Source of the DNA: Rikenellaceae bacterium
Lineage (GTDB): Bacteria; Bacteroidota; Bacteroidia; Bacteroidales; UBA932
Direction of reading: 5' to 3'
DNA: 23,474 nucleotides
NCBI GenBank assembly: GCA_900769145.1
Contig: CAAGFN010000124.1
Span: 1-23,474 of the forward strand
This document shows, one piece after another, positions 1 to 9,445 of the stretch; the first letter of the stretch is position 1; each line of letters starts with the position of its first letter. The notes under the pieces are model-generated. The model did no database searches. It worked only from the letters and a program-made list of their open reading frames with translations, and was not told where the DNA came from. The position numbers and the translations under genes are program-made.

Positions 1-1
1 C

Positions 2-3000
2 GCCCCGGCGAACAACAACAACCTCAAACGCATCTTCCGGCTGAAGAAAAGAACCGAAAAGAAAGAGAAAAGCGACAAGGACATCTTCAGCATCGGCTCC
101 GTCAAGGTAGAGGACATGTCCTTCGTAATGGAAAACTTCACCAAGGACAAATCCAAGTTCGAGCGCGGAATCAACTGGTTCGACATGAAAGTGACTGACA
201 TCAACATCTCGGGCCGCAACCTCAAGATGAAAGGACCCGTCATGTCCGGAAAATGCGACAGCCTGTCATTCAGGGAGAAAAGCGGATACGAATGCCGGAA
301 AATCAGCGGAAAAGCAGAAGTCGGAAACGGCAGGATGGAAGTCACAGGCTTCAGGCTCCTCGACCAGTGGTCCGACATTGACATACCCAAGCTCGTCATG
401 ACATATGAGGACACCGACTCCTGGTCAGAGTTCGTGACCGACGTCAGGATGGACGGAGACATCAGGAAAAGCACAGTCAGCCTCAAGACATTGAGATACT
501 TCGCCCCGGCATTGGCAGGCAGGTCAATGCTGGCCGAGGTGGAAGGCCACGTGGAAGGCTACGTCAGCGACCTCGGAATCGACAACGTCCGATTCACCAC
601 CACGCACGAAAGCCCCTACGGATACATCCTCCCTGGCATATCAGGCACCGTCACAGGCAGCCTGAAAGGACTCCCGGACGTCGAAAGAATGATCATTGAC
701 GGCAATGTCACACATGCCCGGATGACCTCCGCCGGCCTCACCAACTTCATACGCGGCTGGAGCCCTGACTCCAACATTGACCTCGGACGCTTCTGCAAAG
801 GCGAACGGCTCTCATTCTCAGGAAGAATGCTGGGCAGGCTGAACTCATTCAAGGCCAGCGGCAACATCCGCTCCGAAATGGGGAACGCCACCACAGCATT
901 GACCATCAGGAACCTCGTGAACAAATACAGGCCGATGGAAATCGAGGGCACAATCGGGACCACCGACATTGACATAAGCCGGGTCATCGGGAAAGGACCG
1001 ATAGGCGAATGCAGCCTCAGGACAGGCTGCAGGGCCACATTGGGCAGAGACACCACAGGCATCACCATTGACTCCCTCTTCGTGGACAGGCTCAGGCTCA
1101 ACGGATACGACTACAGCGGCCTGGCAGCGGCAGGAACCTTCCTCGGAAACACCTTCGACGGAAGAATCGTCTGCTCCGACCCCAACCTCAACTTCCTCTT
1201 CCAGGGCATCTTCACATTCTCCTCCAAGACAAAGAACGCCATATACAAGTTCTACGCGAACCTCGGATACGCCGACCTCCACGCCCTCAACATTGACAAG
1301 CGGGCAATCTCCAGAGTCAGCCTCAAGACCCAGGCCAACTTCACCAGAATCAGCGGAGAAGACATCGTGGGCGACATCGGAATAAGTGACATCCGCCTCG
1401 TGGACGAACACGGGGAACACGACATAGGAGACATAAGCATCGCCTCCCTCTCCGGCAATGACAACAGCCGCATCCGGTTCAGCTCCAAATTCGCCGACGC
1501 CTCCTACTCGGGCAGCCGGTTCATCACAGAATTCGTAAAAGACATCCAGACCATAACCACCCGAAAGGCCCTCCCCTCATTGTACCTCAATGAAGGAAAG
1601 GCCTGGGAGAATGAAAAATACGACCTCTCCGTCAATTTCCACGACTCCAGGGACGTACTCTCATTCTTCGCCCCGGGCACATACATCGCTGACAGCACCA
1701 CGCTCAAGCTCAATGTCTGGGAGGACGGCAGCCTGAAAGCCAGCCTCAAATCCGGCAGGATAGCATTCAGGGACAAATACCTTAAAGGACTGAAACTCCT
1801 CATTGACAACCCGGAATCCTCCCTCCGGGCCAGGATATCATCTGACGAATTAGCGGTGAATCCTCTGATGATGCGTACGACTGACCTTTTCATCAGCGCC
1901 GTAAACGACTCAGTAAAAGTAAGATACACCTTCGACAACAAAGACAGGAGCAGAACAGGGAAAGAAAACAAGGGCCACCTCCGTATCGACAGCAGGTTCT
2001 TCCGCAACGAAAACCTCGACGCCGGAATATCCGCATCATTCCTCCCTTCCTCCATTGTCCTGGATTCAGAAAAATGGGGAATAGAATCCGACGAGATGAT
2101 GTACTGCGGGGAAAAGGCGCAGATTTCCGGCCTGAGATTCTCGAGCCCCGGCCAGGACATCAGCATTGATGGAGGCTGGGCGGCAAATGAAAGGGATACC
2201 CTCAACGTATCCTTGAACCGGTTCGACCTGTCATTGATAAACAATTTCACCGGCCAGGACTTCGGAATCCGGGGCCGGACCACCGGCAAGGCAATGCTCA
2301 TATCCCCTACATCCGACAGGTCCAGCATCCTGCTCAACTTCCTCTGCGACTCCACCGAGTTCGCCGGCAGGCCTTTGGGCACATTGAGGCTGGCCAGCGT
2401 ATGGGAAGACGATGCCGAAAAATTCAACATAGTATGCCGGAACGACATTGACGGTATCAGGACACTGGACGCAATCGGGGATTACTACCCCGAGACCAAG
2501 ACAATCAGCGGGAAAATCCTGGCCGACAATCTCGACGTAGGCTACCTCAGCCCATTCCTAAGTTCCGTATTCTCCAATGTCTCCGGAACCGCCTCCGGCC
2601 GGCTTGACATCGGCGGGCTGCTCGCAAAGCCGGAGTTCAGCAGCGACGGCCTCCGGATGGACAATGCGAAATTGACCGTAAACTTCACCGGAGTAGAATA
2701 CACCGCTTCAGGCCCGGTGGACTTCAGTTCCTCCGGAATAATGTTCAATGGAGTGGAAATCAATGACAATCATGGAGCCAAGGGCAATGTGAAAGGCGGA
2801 ATAAAATGGAGGAATTTCAAGGAAATGGACTTCGGCATCCACCTTGATTTCCGGGACATCCTGGCCCTCGACACCTCGGAAGAAGACAATTCCACATTCT
2901 ACGGAAACCTCTATGCGACAGGCAAGATGGACATCACGGGACCCATCAACGCACTCCTGCTCAGCGCCGATGCGGCCACGGCCAAGACCGGCTCACTCCA

Positions 3001-4213
3001 CATCCCGATTGGCGGAAGCGCCTCGGCCAGCGTCTCCAACCTGCTGACATTCAAGGAACCGGAGAAAATCATCATCACTGACCCTTACGAGGAACTGATG
3101 AAGAAGCTCAAGACCAGGGAAAGGCAATCCAGCGACCTCGGAATCAAGCTCAGGATCAAGGCAACACCTGAGGTAGAAGCCGACATTGAACTGGACAAGG
3201 CTGCGGGCAACGTCCTCAGCGGCCGTGGAAACGGCCTCATAGACCTCGACATCCGTCCAAGCATTGGGGCATTCAAAATCAACGGAGGCTACAGCATCAC
3301 TGACGGCATCTTCCATTTCGTCGCATTGGGTATCGCCAAGAGGGAATTCAACATCGAAGAAGGCAGTTCCGTCAGGTTCAACGGAGACGTGATGGAATCA
3401 GACCTCGACATCAATGCGACATACAAGACCAAGGCATCAGTGGGCGTACTCATAGCCGACACCACTTCGACCAATTCAAGGCGGGCGGTCGAGTGCAAGA
3501 TTTCAGTGACCGACAAGCTCAGGAACCCGAGACTCGGCTTCGCAATCGAGATTCCGGACCTGGACCCGACTACGCAGGCAAGGGTGGAGAGTGCTCTCAA
3601 CAGCCAGGACAAGGTCCAGAAGCAGTTGCTTACATTGCTCATATCCAACAGTTTCCTGCCGGATGAGCAGTCCGGAGTGACCAACAGGACATCATCCACG
3701 CTCTACTCCAACGTCACCGAGATCATGGCCGGGCAGCTCAACAACATTCTCCAGAAGCTGAACATTCCTGTGGACTTTGGCCTTGATTATCAGCAGAATA
3801 TGAGCGGTACGGACATCTTCGACGTCGCCCTCTCGACCGCATTGTTCAACAACAGGGTCATCGTGAACGGCACAGTCGGGAACCGGCAGTATGACACCGA
3901 AAGTTCAGGCAGCGAATTCGTGGGCGACCTCGACATTGACGTGAAACTCAACAAGTCAGGGGCATTGAGGCTCAACCTCTTCTCACATTCGGCCGACCAA
4001 TATTCCAACTACCTGGACAACTCCCAGCGCAACGGGCTGGGCTTCTCCTACCAGAAGGAGTATGACCGGCCGGGAGACATATTCAAATATATGTTCAAGG
4101 GGCGCAAGAAGAGACAGGAAGCAGAGGCGGCGAGACAGGCCGAACTCCAGAACCAGGACAAGAAGACCATTGTAATCCTCCCTGAGGAGGACAGAAAAAA
4201 GAAAAGAAAATGA
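2..4213 (+). CDS. tamB: TamB-family translocation/assembly protein, 5' end outside window
   Basis: The reading frame is open from base 2, well upstream of the first ATG at 116, so the gene enters from the left; 1403 codons are visible. TamB proteins span the periplasm as a long beta-rich (beta-taco) groove and help supply phospholipid or outer-membrane proteins with a BamA/TamA-type partner. The body shows many short beta-strand stretches of Asp/Gly/Ser/Asn with hydrophobic alternation, as in AsmA/TamB repeats. The C-terminal ~350 residues fit the TamB (DUF490) domain: a GxGxxDLDIRPSIGAFKINGGYSITDG-type segment near 3230-3310, then the DLDINATYKT and LLTLLISN regions. The extreme C-terminus is a Lys/Glu/Arg-rich tail. 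The stop overlaps the next start by four bases (ATGA, 4210-4213), so translation is probably coupled. The N-terminal membrane anchor is not in the window. The family call is from fold-like pattern and C-terminal motifs; the exact substrate in Bacteroidales is inferred. Confidence 0.88.
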   Translation, partial: APANNNNLKRIFRLKKRTEKKEKSDKDIFSIGSVKVEDMSFVMENFTKDKSKFERGINWFDMKVTDINISGRNLKMKGPVMSGKCDSLSFREKSGYECRKISGKAEVGNGRMEVTGFRLLDQWSDIDIPKLVMTYEDTDSWSEFVTDVRMDGDIRKSTVSLKTLRYFAPALAGRSMLAEVEGHVEGYVSDLGIDNVRFTTTHESPYGYILPGISGTVTGSLKGLPDVERMIIDGNVTHARMTSAGLTNFIRGWSPDSNIDLGRFCKGERLSFSGRMLGRLNSFKASGNIRSEMGNATTALTIRNLVNKYRPMEIEGTIGTTDIDISRVIGKGPIGECSLRTGCRATLGRDTTGITIDSLFVDRLRLNGYDYSGLAAAGTFLGNTFDGRIVCSDPNLNFLFQGIFTFSSKTKNAIYKFYANLGYADLHALNIDKRAISRVSLKTQANFTRISGEDIVGDIGISDIRLVDEHGEHDIGDISIASLSGNDNSRIRFSSKFADASYSGSRFITEFVKDIQTITTRKALPSLYLNEGKAWENEKYDLSVNFHDSRDVLSFFAPGTYIADSTTLKLNVWEDGSLKASLKSGRIAFRDKYLKGLKLLIDNPESSLRARISSDELAVNPLMMRTTDLFISAVNDSVKVRYTFDNKDRSRTGKENKGHLRIDSRFFRNENLDAGISASFLPSSIVLDSEKWGIESDEMMYCGEKAQISGLRFSSPGQDISIDGGWAANERDTLNVSLNRFDLSLINNFTGQDFGIRGRTTGKAMLISPTSDRSSILLNFLCDSTEFAGRPLGTLRLASVWEDDAEKFNIVCRNDIDGIRTLDAIGDYYPETKTISGKILADNLDVGYLSPFLSSVFSNVSGTASGRLDIGGLLAKPEFSSDGLRMDNAKLTVNFTGVEYTASGPVDFSSSGIMFNGVEINDNHGAKGNVKGGIKWRNFKEMDFGIHLDFRDILALDTSEEDNSTFYGNLYATGKMDITGPINALLLSADAATAKTGSLHIPIGGSASASVSNLLTFKEPEKIIITDPYEELMKKLKTRERQSSDLGIKLRIKATPEVEADIELDKAAGNVLSGRGNGLIDLDIRPSIGAFKINGGYSITDGIFHFVALGIAKREFNIEEGSSVRFNGDVMESDLDINATYKTKASVGVLIADTTSTNSRRAVECKISVTDKLRNPRLGFAIEIPDLDPTTQARVESALNSQDKVQKQLLTLLISNSFLPDEQSGVTNRTSSTLYSNVTEIMAGQLNNILQKLNIPVDFGLDYQQNMSGTDIFDVALSTALFNNRVIVNGTVGNRQYDTESSGSEFVGDLDIDVKLNKSGALRLNLFSHSADQYSNYLDNSQRNGLGFSYQKEYDRPGDIFKYMFKGRKKRQEAEAARQAELQNQDKKTIVILPEEDRKKKRK

Positions 4214-4917
4214 AAGGAAGACTTTTCCTCATACCCTCCCCTCTCGGGGAGAATGATCCAGCGGAAGTAATCCCGTCAGGGGTTTTGTCAATGCTGCCGT
4301 CCATCACTACCTACGTGGTCGAGGCAGTCAGGACGGCGAGACGCTACTTGTCGGCAGCCGGCTTGAAGGGCCACGTGCAGGACCTTGAGTTTCACGAACT
4401 TAACGAGCACACAACGCCTACTGAAGTGGAGGCCCTCATGAAACTCTTCGACGACGGCAGGGACGTGGGGCTGATTACGGAGGCGGGCCTTCCGGCAGTT
4501 GCTGACCCGGGTGCCCAGCTCGTGAGGCTTTGCCACAGGCATGGCGTGGAAGTAGTCCCGATGTCGGGGCCTTCCTCCCTGATGCTGGCCCTGATGGCCT
4601 CCGGACTGAACGGCCAGTCATTCGCTTTCCTCGGCTACCTCCCGGCCAAGACCGAAGAAAGGAGACAGGCCCTCAGGAGCATTGAGAAGCATTCGTCCAC
4701 TGCAAGGCAGACCAAAATATTCATTGAGACACCTTACCGCAATGATTCCCTGCTCGCCGACATCCTTTCGGTATGCAGGGCTGACACGGAAGTCTGCATT
4801 GCCGCAAACATCACAATGCCGGACGCATTCATCCTGACAAAGACCGCAGGGGAATGGAAAAAGTCTGTCCCGACCATCGGCAAACGGCCATGCGTATTCC
4901 TGATTCTGGGACATTGA
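4210..4917 (+). CDS. SAM-dependent methyltransferase of the RsmI (COG0313) family, short form
   Basis: A 235-residue protein of the tetrapyrrole-methylase-fold family that includes RsmI, which 2'-O-methylates C1402 of 16S rRNA. Visible family features: an N-terminal strand/loop GRLFLIPSPLGEN (3-15), the EAGLPAVADPG SAM-binding loop (91-101), the SGPSS turn (119-123) and IFIETPYRN (170-178). It is shorter than classical RsmI (about 270-290 residues). The usual EDTR-type motif is replaced by VVEAVRTARRYL (36-47), so it belongs to the shorter subgroup common in Bacteroidetes, and the rRNA target should not be assumed. The start ATG overlaps the tamB stop (ATGA), and mtaB begins 10 nt downstream. 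Family is sure; substrate is inferred. Confidence 0.9.
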   Translation: MKGRLFLIPSPLGENDPAEVIPSGVLSMLPSITTYVVEAVRTARRYLSAAGLKGHVQDLEFHELNEHTTPTEVEALMKLFDDGRDVGLITEAGLPAVADPGAQLVRLCHRHGVEVVPMSGPSSLMLALMASGLNGQSFAFLGYLPAKTEERRQALRSIEKHSSTARQTKIFIETPYRNDSLLADILSVCRADTEVCIAANITMPDAFILTKTAGEWKKSVPTIGKRPCVFLILGH

Positions 4918-4927
4918 CATCGTAACA

Positions 4928-6250
4928 ATGGGAAAGACAGCATCTTACATAACATTGGGCTGCAAGCTGAACTACGCCGAGACAGCCACATACGAGAGGG
5001 GCTTCATCGCCGCCGGCTACAGCACCGTAGACTGGACGGAAAAGGCTGACCTCTATATCATAAATACCTGCTCCGTGACCGGGCAGTCGGACCGCAAGTC
5101 GAGAAATATCATAAGGAAAATACACAAACTGGCTCCCGAGGCTACCCTGGTGGTGACAGGCTGCTATGCACAGCTCCGCCGCGACGAAATCCGGGCCATC
5201 GACGGGGTCAGCCTGGTATTCGGGGCGAACGAGAAGGGAGACCTGGTCCGGGACACACTTGACTACGTGGAGGGCATAAGGCTCGACCTGGGCCGCAAGG
5301 CGCCGGAGACATTGTCGGAATGTGCCAGGGAGGCATCCACATTGACATTCGCCGCATATTCCGGAGGCGAGGAAAGGACAAGGGCCTTTCTCAAGGTGCA
5401 GGACGGCTGCGACAATTTCTGCGCCTACTGCACTGTGCCTTTCGCCCGCGGACGGAGCCGGAGCATCAGCATTGCCGAGGCAGTGGAAAATGCCCGGAAA
5501 ATCGCCGCCTCGGGTGTCAGGGAAATCGTAATCACCGGGGTCAATACCGGCGACTTCGGCCGCAATACGGGAGAATCCTTCCTCGACCTGCTGAAGGCAT
5601 TGAACAATGTGGAAGGCATTGACAGATACCGGATTTCGTCCATTGAGCCGAACCTGCTGACCGAGGAGATGGTGGACTGGATAGCCTCCGGGACCAAGTT
5701 CCAGCCGCATTTCCACATACCGCTCCAGAGCGGCAGCGACACCATTCTGAAAGATGTCGGAAGGCATTATGACACGGAATTCTTCGCCCGGAAGATTGAG
5801 TATATACGGTCAAAAATGGACCCGGCCCCGGGCGAAAAGAACCCGGACGGGACCCTGAAACCGAAAGTATTCTTCGGTATAGACGTTATTGCCGGGCTTC
5901 CGGGAGAGACAGACGAACTGTTTATGGAGACATACAACTTCCTGAAAGACAGGATCAAGCCGGCATTCATCCACATTTTTCCGTACTCGAAAAGGCCGGG
6001 AACGAGGTCGGCTGCGAGGAAGGACCAGGTGCAGGACTGCATCAAGACGAGGAGGGTGGAAATGCTGGAAGCCCTCTGCGACAGCCTCCACCGGGATTTC
6101 ATCGGGGCGAACTGCGGCGTGAAGGAAACGGTGCTCTTCGAGGACGACTGCAAGAATGGTGTAATGGGCGGATATACAGGAAATTACATCCGTGTCGAGA
6201 GGCCTTGGAACCCTGAACTCGCAGGGAAACTCACGGAGGTTATACTATGA
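4928..6250 (+). CDS. mtaB: tRNA (t6A37) methylthiotransferase MtaB
   Basis: A 440-residue radical-SAM enzyme that adds a 2-methylthio group to N6-threonylcarbamoyladenosine at position 37 of ANN-decoding tRNAs, giving ms2t6A. The N-terminal MTTase domain carries the three cysteines of the auxiliary iron-sulfur cluster: C12 (LGCKLN), C48 (NTCSVT) and C79 (TGCYAQ). The radical-SAM domain has CDNFCAYC with C161, C165 and C168 binding the SAM cluster. A short TRAM-like C-terminal stretch follows (GVKETVLFEDD... to the end). The GCKLN/NTCSVT pattern and YCTVPFARGRSRS support MtaB rather than MiaB or RimO. Length matches the family. Its stop overlaps the next start (ATGA, 6247-6250), as at the tamB junction, so this is one transcription unit. 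Confidence 0.95.
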   Translation: MGKTASYITLGCKLNYAETATYERGFIAAGYSTVDWTEKADLYIINTCSVTGQSDRKSRNIIRKIHKLAPEATLVVTGCYAQLRRDEIRAIDGVSLVFGANEKGDLVRDTLDYVEGIRLDLGRKAPETLSECAREASTLTFAAYSGGEERTRAFLKVQDGCDNFCAYCTVPFARGRSRSISIAEAVENARKIAASGVREIVITGVNTGDFGRNTGESFLDLLKALNNVEGIDRYRISSIEPNLLTEEMVDWIASGTKFQPHFHIPLQSGSDTILKDVGRHYDTEFFARKIEYIRSKMDPAPGEKNPDGTLKPKVFFGIDVIAGLPGETDELFMETYNFLKDRIKPAFIHIFPYSKRPGTRSAARKDQVQDCIKTRRVEMLEALCDSLHRDFIGANCGVKETVLFEDDCKNGVMGGYTGNYIRVERPWNPELAGKLTEVIL

Positions 6251-7200
6251 AGACAAGATTGACATTTCTTGGGACGGGTACCTCGCAGGGAGTCCCGATT
6301 ATCGGCTGCGAATGCGAGGTCTGCCGCAGCACTGACCCCCGAGACAAGAGGTTCAGGTCATCCGCCCTCGTGGAATACGGCGGACTGAAAATCCTGGTTG
6401 ACGCAGGGCCGGACTTCCGCTCGCAGATGCTCAGGGCCGGGGTCAACCATCTCGATGCCATTCTCCTGACCCACGGCCACAGGGACCACACAGGCGGGCT
6501 GGATGACGTCAGGTCGCTCAACTACATTGACCGAAGGGCAGCGGAAATCTATTGCGAGGAGCGCGTACTGGATTCATTGAAAGAAAGTTACAGCTATGCC
6601 TTCGCCGAGGAGAAATATCCCGGCGCACCGGAATGGAACATCCATCTCATAGATGAACGGCCCTTCTACGTGGAGGCTCCGGATGCGGCTCGGGAGCTCT
6701 TATGGGTAAGGGACAAGGGCTATTGCTACGTCAATGCGGACGGAAGTTGCATCCCTACCGGGGGAAACAGGATTGTCAATGCGGAAAGGGTCCCCGGGGA
6801 GGGGCCAGGGACCGGAATCGTCAATGCTGATGTCAATGCTGACGGCCGTGTGGCAATCATCCCGATAAGGGGAATGCACGACCAGATGCCTGTACTTGGT
6901 TTCAGGTTCGGAAACATCGCATACCTTACCGACATGAGTTCCATCCCTGACAGCGAGTTCGCGAAACTCAAGGGACTGGAACACGTGACCCTCAACACGG
7001 TAGGCTACAGGCACCACCATTCGCATTTCTCACTGGAGGAAGCCGTGAGGATTGCGGAGCGGATTAATGCCCGCCGGACCTGGCTGACACATCTTTCGCA
7101 TACCTTCCCGACATACGGGGCTTTCGACGGGGATCTGAAGAAAATGTCCGGGACAATAGAAATTCACCCGGCTTTAGATGGATTAATAATCGAAGCCTAA
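6247..7200 (+). CDS. PhnP-like metallo-beta-lactamase-fold hydrolase with an internal insertion
   Basis: A 317-residue MBL-fold protein. The metal-binding motif THGHRDHTGG gives H76, H78, D80 and H81; further likely ligands are D229 (LTDMS), H260 and H282. An N-terminal CxCxxC (C21, C23, C26) has the same spacing as the structural-zinc cysteines of E. coli PhnP, a cyclic-phosphate phosphodiesterase. Family members are usually about 255 residues. The extra length lies at roughly 155-201, where a Gly/Asn/Asp-rich insert repeats the tetrapeptide-like unit VNAD/VNAE four times between the HxHxDH domain and the IIPIRGMHDQMPVLGFRFG core. No phn genes are nearby, so a phosphonate role is unlikely; a general phosphodiester or nucleotide hydrolase is possible. 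It is the last gene of the tamB cluster and is followed by the 160-bp gap that holds the fimbrial promoter. Confidence 0.88.
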   Translation: MKTRLTFLGTGTSQGVPIIGCECEVCRSTDPRDKRFRSSALVEYGGLKILVDAGPDFRSQMLRAGVNHLDAILLTHGHRDHTGGLDDVRSLNYIDRRAAEIYCEERVLDSLKESYSYAFAEEKYPGAPEWNIHLIDERPFYVEAPDAARELLWVRDKGYCYVNADGSCIPTGGNRIVNAERVPGEGPGTGIVNADVNADGRVAIIPIRGMHDQMPVLGFRFGNIAYLTDMSSIPDSEFAKLKGLEHVTLNTVGYRHHHSHFSLEEAVRIAERINARRTWLTHLSHTFPTYGAFDGDLKKMSGTIEIHPALDGLIIEA

Positions 7201-7287
7201 ATATACAGAACTCTTCGGTCTGAAAGCGGAAAATTTTCTTTCTGAAAACGTTTTTAGGAATTTATAACCGAATTTTAACAATTCCTC

Positions 7288-7318
7288 TTGATAATTTCAA
7301 AACTCTGCTATACATTTG
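7288..7318 (+). promoter_or_regulatory. Bacteroidetes-type promoter of the fimbrial operon
   Basis: TTG at 7288-7290 and TACATTTG at 7311-7318 match the Bacteroidetes -33/-7 consensus (TTG and TAnnTTTG) with a 20-nt spacer. The region is AT-rich and lies between the end of the PhnP-like gene and the first fimbrial gene, leaving a short leader before the ATG at 7361. No palindromic operator is evident beside it. Confidence 0.7.
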
Positions 7319-7360
7319 CAATCTATAAGGACTATAAAGTCCCAAGAGCATTAAGGAGTT

Positions 7361-7981
7361 ATGGAATCGAATACTTCTGCACTGAGGTCGGTGTACATTT
7401 CAATTGCATTGACTTTGGCATTTCTATTTTCATTCAGCTTGAATTCGGGGGCGCAGAGCGTGGCCCTGAAGACAAACTTGGCATACGACGCCGCCACGGC
7501 GGCGAATCTCGGCTTGGAGTTCGGCCTTGCGCCAAGGTGGACTCTGGACATTTCAGGGAATTACATGCCCTGGAAATTCTATAACAGGACCTCACGAAAA
7601 CACGCTATGGTACAGCCGGAATTCCGGTACTGGTTCTGCGACCGGTTCTCCGGACATTTTCTCGGCATACATGCCCACGGCGGCATCTACAATGCCACAG
7701 GAGAGGGCATCGGCGACAAGGTGGCCTTTCTCGGGCCGGATTTCAGCAAGCTGAAGGACAGAAGGTATGAAGGATGGTTCGCCGGAGGAGGAATCTCCTA
7801 CGGGTATGCCGTCATTCTCGGCAAGCATTGGAATATGGAATTCGAAATCGGAGGCGGATATGCGTATTTCCTCTCTGACGTTTACGAATGCGAGGAATGC
7901 GGTTCAAAACTGGATGAAGGTGTGCCGCATCATTACTTTGGCGTGACCAAGGCCGCCATCAGCCTGGTGTATGTGTTCTAA
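7361..7981 (+). CDS. DUF3575 protein, first gene of the fimbrial operon
   Basis: A 206-residue exported protein. The signal peptide has a long hydrophobic core (residues 10-28) and a probable cleavage after SGA (residue 31). The mature part begins with KTNLAYDAATAANLGLEFGL and continues with PRWTLDISGNYMPWKF and a VQPEFRYWFC segment followed by GHFLGIHAHG, all typical of DUF3575 (PF12099). These proteins are aromatic- and glycine-rich, end in an aromatic residue (here VYVF) and are thought to form a small outer-membrane beta-barrel. They recur as the first gene of Mfa-like fimbrial operons in Bacteroidales. Direct function is not established; a role in secretion or anchoring of subunits is inferred from position. 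The gene follows the promoter by about 40 nt and precedes the DUF3868 gene by 15 nt. Confidence 0.9.
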   Translation: MESNTSALRSVYISIALTLAFLFSFSLNSGAQSVALKTNLAYDAATAANLGLEFGLAPRWTLDISGNYMPWKFYNRTSRKHAMVQPEFRYWFCDRFSGHFLGIHAHGGIYNATGEGIGDKVAFLGPDFSKLKDRRYEGWFAGGGISYGYAVILGKHWNMEFEIGGGYAYFLSDVYECEECGSKLDEGVPHHYFGVTKAAISLVYVF

Positions 7982-7996
7982 AATGGAGGTGGCTTT

Positions 7997-9403
7997 ATGA
8001 AACGCTTGATAATTACAGCATTGGCCGTCGTTGCCGCATTCTCTTCGGCATACGCCCAGCCGCTCAAGGAATATATGACTGAGCCTGTGGACTGGAAGAT
8101 GTTCCAGAAGGACGGAATAATGGACGTGGACCTGACTGTCTCCCTCGGCAGCCTGGATATCAGGAACAACTCGCTCGTGACACTCACCCCGAGGCTCGTC
8201 AACGATGCGGACACCCTGCTTCTGTCAACTGTGGGATTCTACGGCCGTCGCAGGTGGATTTACTACGAAAGGAATGAGAAAAGGATACCTGACGGGTTCA
8301 AGGATACCAGCCTCAAGGAGAAGGACATGCCTGACCAGTGGTCCTGGAACGAGTCGGTGCCGTACAGCAATTGGATGAACGGTGCGGAACTTGAACTGCT
8401 CAGGCAGGTTTACGGCTGCTGCAATGATATCAAATATGAGGATGTGGTGAAGGTCTGCGGTTACACGAGGTATGAGCCTCACTTCATATTCGTAGCACCG
8501 ATGATGGAGCAGACGAAGACCCGCCACATCAAGGGCAGCGCTTACGTGGACTTCCCTGTCTCGCAGACGGTTATCTATCCTGATTACAGGAACAACAAGG
8601 TGGAAATAGGCAAGATCCTCAGCACTATCGATACCCTCAAGAGCGACGGGGATATCGAAATCAAGTCATTGGCAATCAAGGGTTTCGCATCACCTGAAAG
8701 TCCGTACGAGAATAATACCAGACTTGCCAAGGGCAGGACTCAGGCCCTCAAGGAATATGTCTCCGCCCTCTATCATTTCCCTGACAATTTCATCCTGACC
8801 TCGTTCGAGCCGGAAAACTGGGAAGGCCTCAGGAACTATGTAGTGGCATCGGGCATCAGCCACAAACAGGAGATTCTCAATATCATAGACATAGCAGACA
8901 GGGATCCTGACACGAAGGAATGGATTCTCAAGTCAAGATATCCGAAGGAGTACAGATACTTGCTTGACAACTGCTATCCGGCATTGCGCAGAAGCGATTA
9001 CAACATAGAATATACCATCAGGAGTTACCAGGACATTGACGAAATAGAACGGGTGTTCCGTCAGTCTCCTGGCAAGCTCAGTCTCCACGAACTGTACAGA
9101 CTTTCATCCAAGTATGAGGAGGGCAGCCCTGAATACGAGAGGGTCTTCGAGGTGGCTGTGACTTTGTATCCTGATGATGAAGTGGCAAACCTCAATGCGG
9201 CAAGTTCCGAAATGAAGGCCGGCCGGTTCGACAGAGTCGGGAGATATCTCTCCAAGGCCGGAGATTCAGCTGAAGCCGACTATCTCAGAGGCGTCTACTC
9301 ATATCTGACTGATGACGATGATGCTGCCCTGGCATATTTCAGGAAATCTGCGGATGCGGGTTCGGCAGATGCGAAGATGGCTCTCGAAGCTATTGGCAGA
9401 TAA
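7997..9403 (+). CDS. DUF3868 protein with OmpA-like region
   Basis: A 468-residue exported protein. The signal peptide MKRLIITALAVVAAFSSAYA is cleaved probably before Q21. The N-terminal third, beginning at VDWKMFQKDGIMDVDLTVSL, fits DUF3868 (PF12984). The stretch around 210-290 (IKSLAIKGFASPES, then an NTRLAKGRTQALKEYV helix) resembles an OmpA/MotB-like peptidoglycan-binding fold. The C-terminal ~110 residues are helical with TPR/Sel1-like spacing (YERVFEVAVTLYPDDEVANLNAASSEM). DUF3575-DUF3868-major subunit is the standard order at the head of Mfa-like operons, so the protein is probably part of the periplasmic or outer-membrane base of the fimbria. That role is inferred. A 42-nt AT-rich spacer separates it from the major subunit gene. 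Confidence 0.87.
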   Translation: MKRLIITALAVVAAFSSAYAQPLKEYMTEPVDWKMFQKDGIMDVDLTVSLGSLDIRNNSLVTLTPRLVNDADTLLLSTVGFYGRRRWIYYERNEKRIPDGFKDTSLKEKDMPDQWSWNESVPYSNWMNGAELELLRQVYGCCNDIKYEDVVKVCGYTRYEPHFIFVAPMMEQTKTRHIKGSAYVDFPVSQTVIYPDYRNNKVEIGKILSTIDTLKSDGDIEIKSLAIKGFASPESPYENNTRLAKGRTQALKEYVSALYHFPDNFILTSFEPENWEGLRNYVVASGISHKQEILNIIDIADRDPDTKEWILKSRYPKEYRYLLDNCYPALRRSDYNIEYTIRSYQDIDEIERVFRQSPGKLSLHELYRLSSKYEEGSPEYERVFEVAVTLYPDDEVANLNAASSEMKAGRFDRVGRYLSKAGDSAEADYLRGVYSYLTDDDDAALAYFRKSADAGSADAKMALEAIGR

Positions 9404-9445
9404 TTATCATAACACATAATTTCAAACTATTCACAATTAATTCAA

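Noticed and set aside
1504..2448. Long minus-strand frame (314 codons) inside tamB
   Set aside because: It lies wholly antisense to a well-supported gene; the composition (Ser/Leu/Arg-rich, no motif) is what the reverse of GC-rich codons gives.
4829..5767. Minus-strand frame of 312 codons over rsmI-like/mtaB
   Set aside because: Antisense to mtaB, which has all its cysteine motifs; no recognisable domain in the reverse frame.
7201..7260. Possible terminator after the PhnP-like gene
   Set aside because: Only a weak 5-bp GAAAG/CTTTC pairing is visible; not enough to call.
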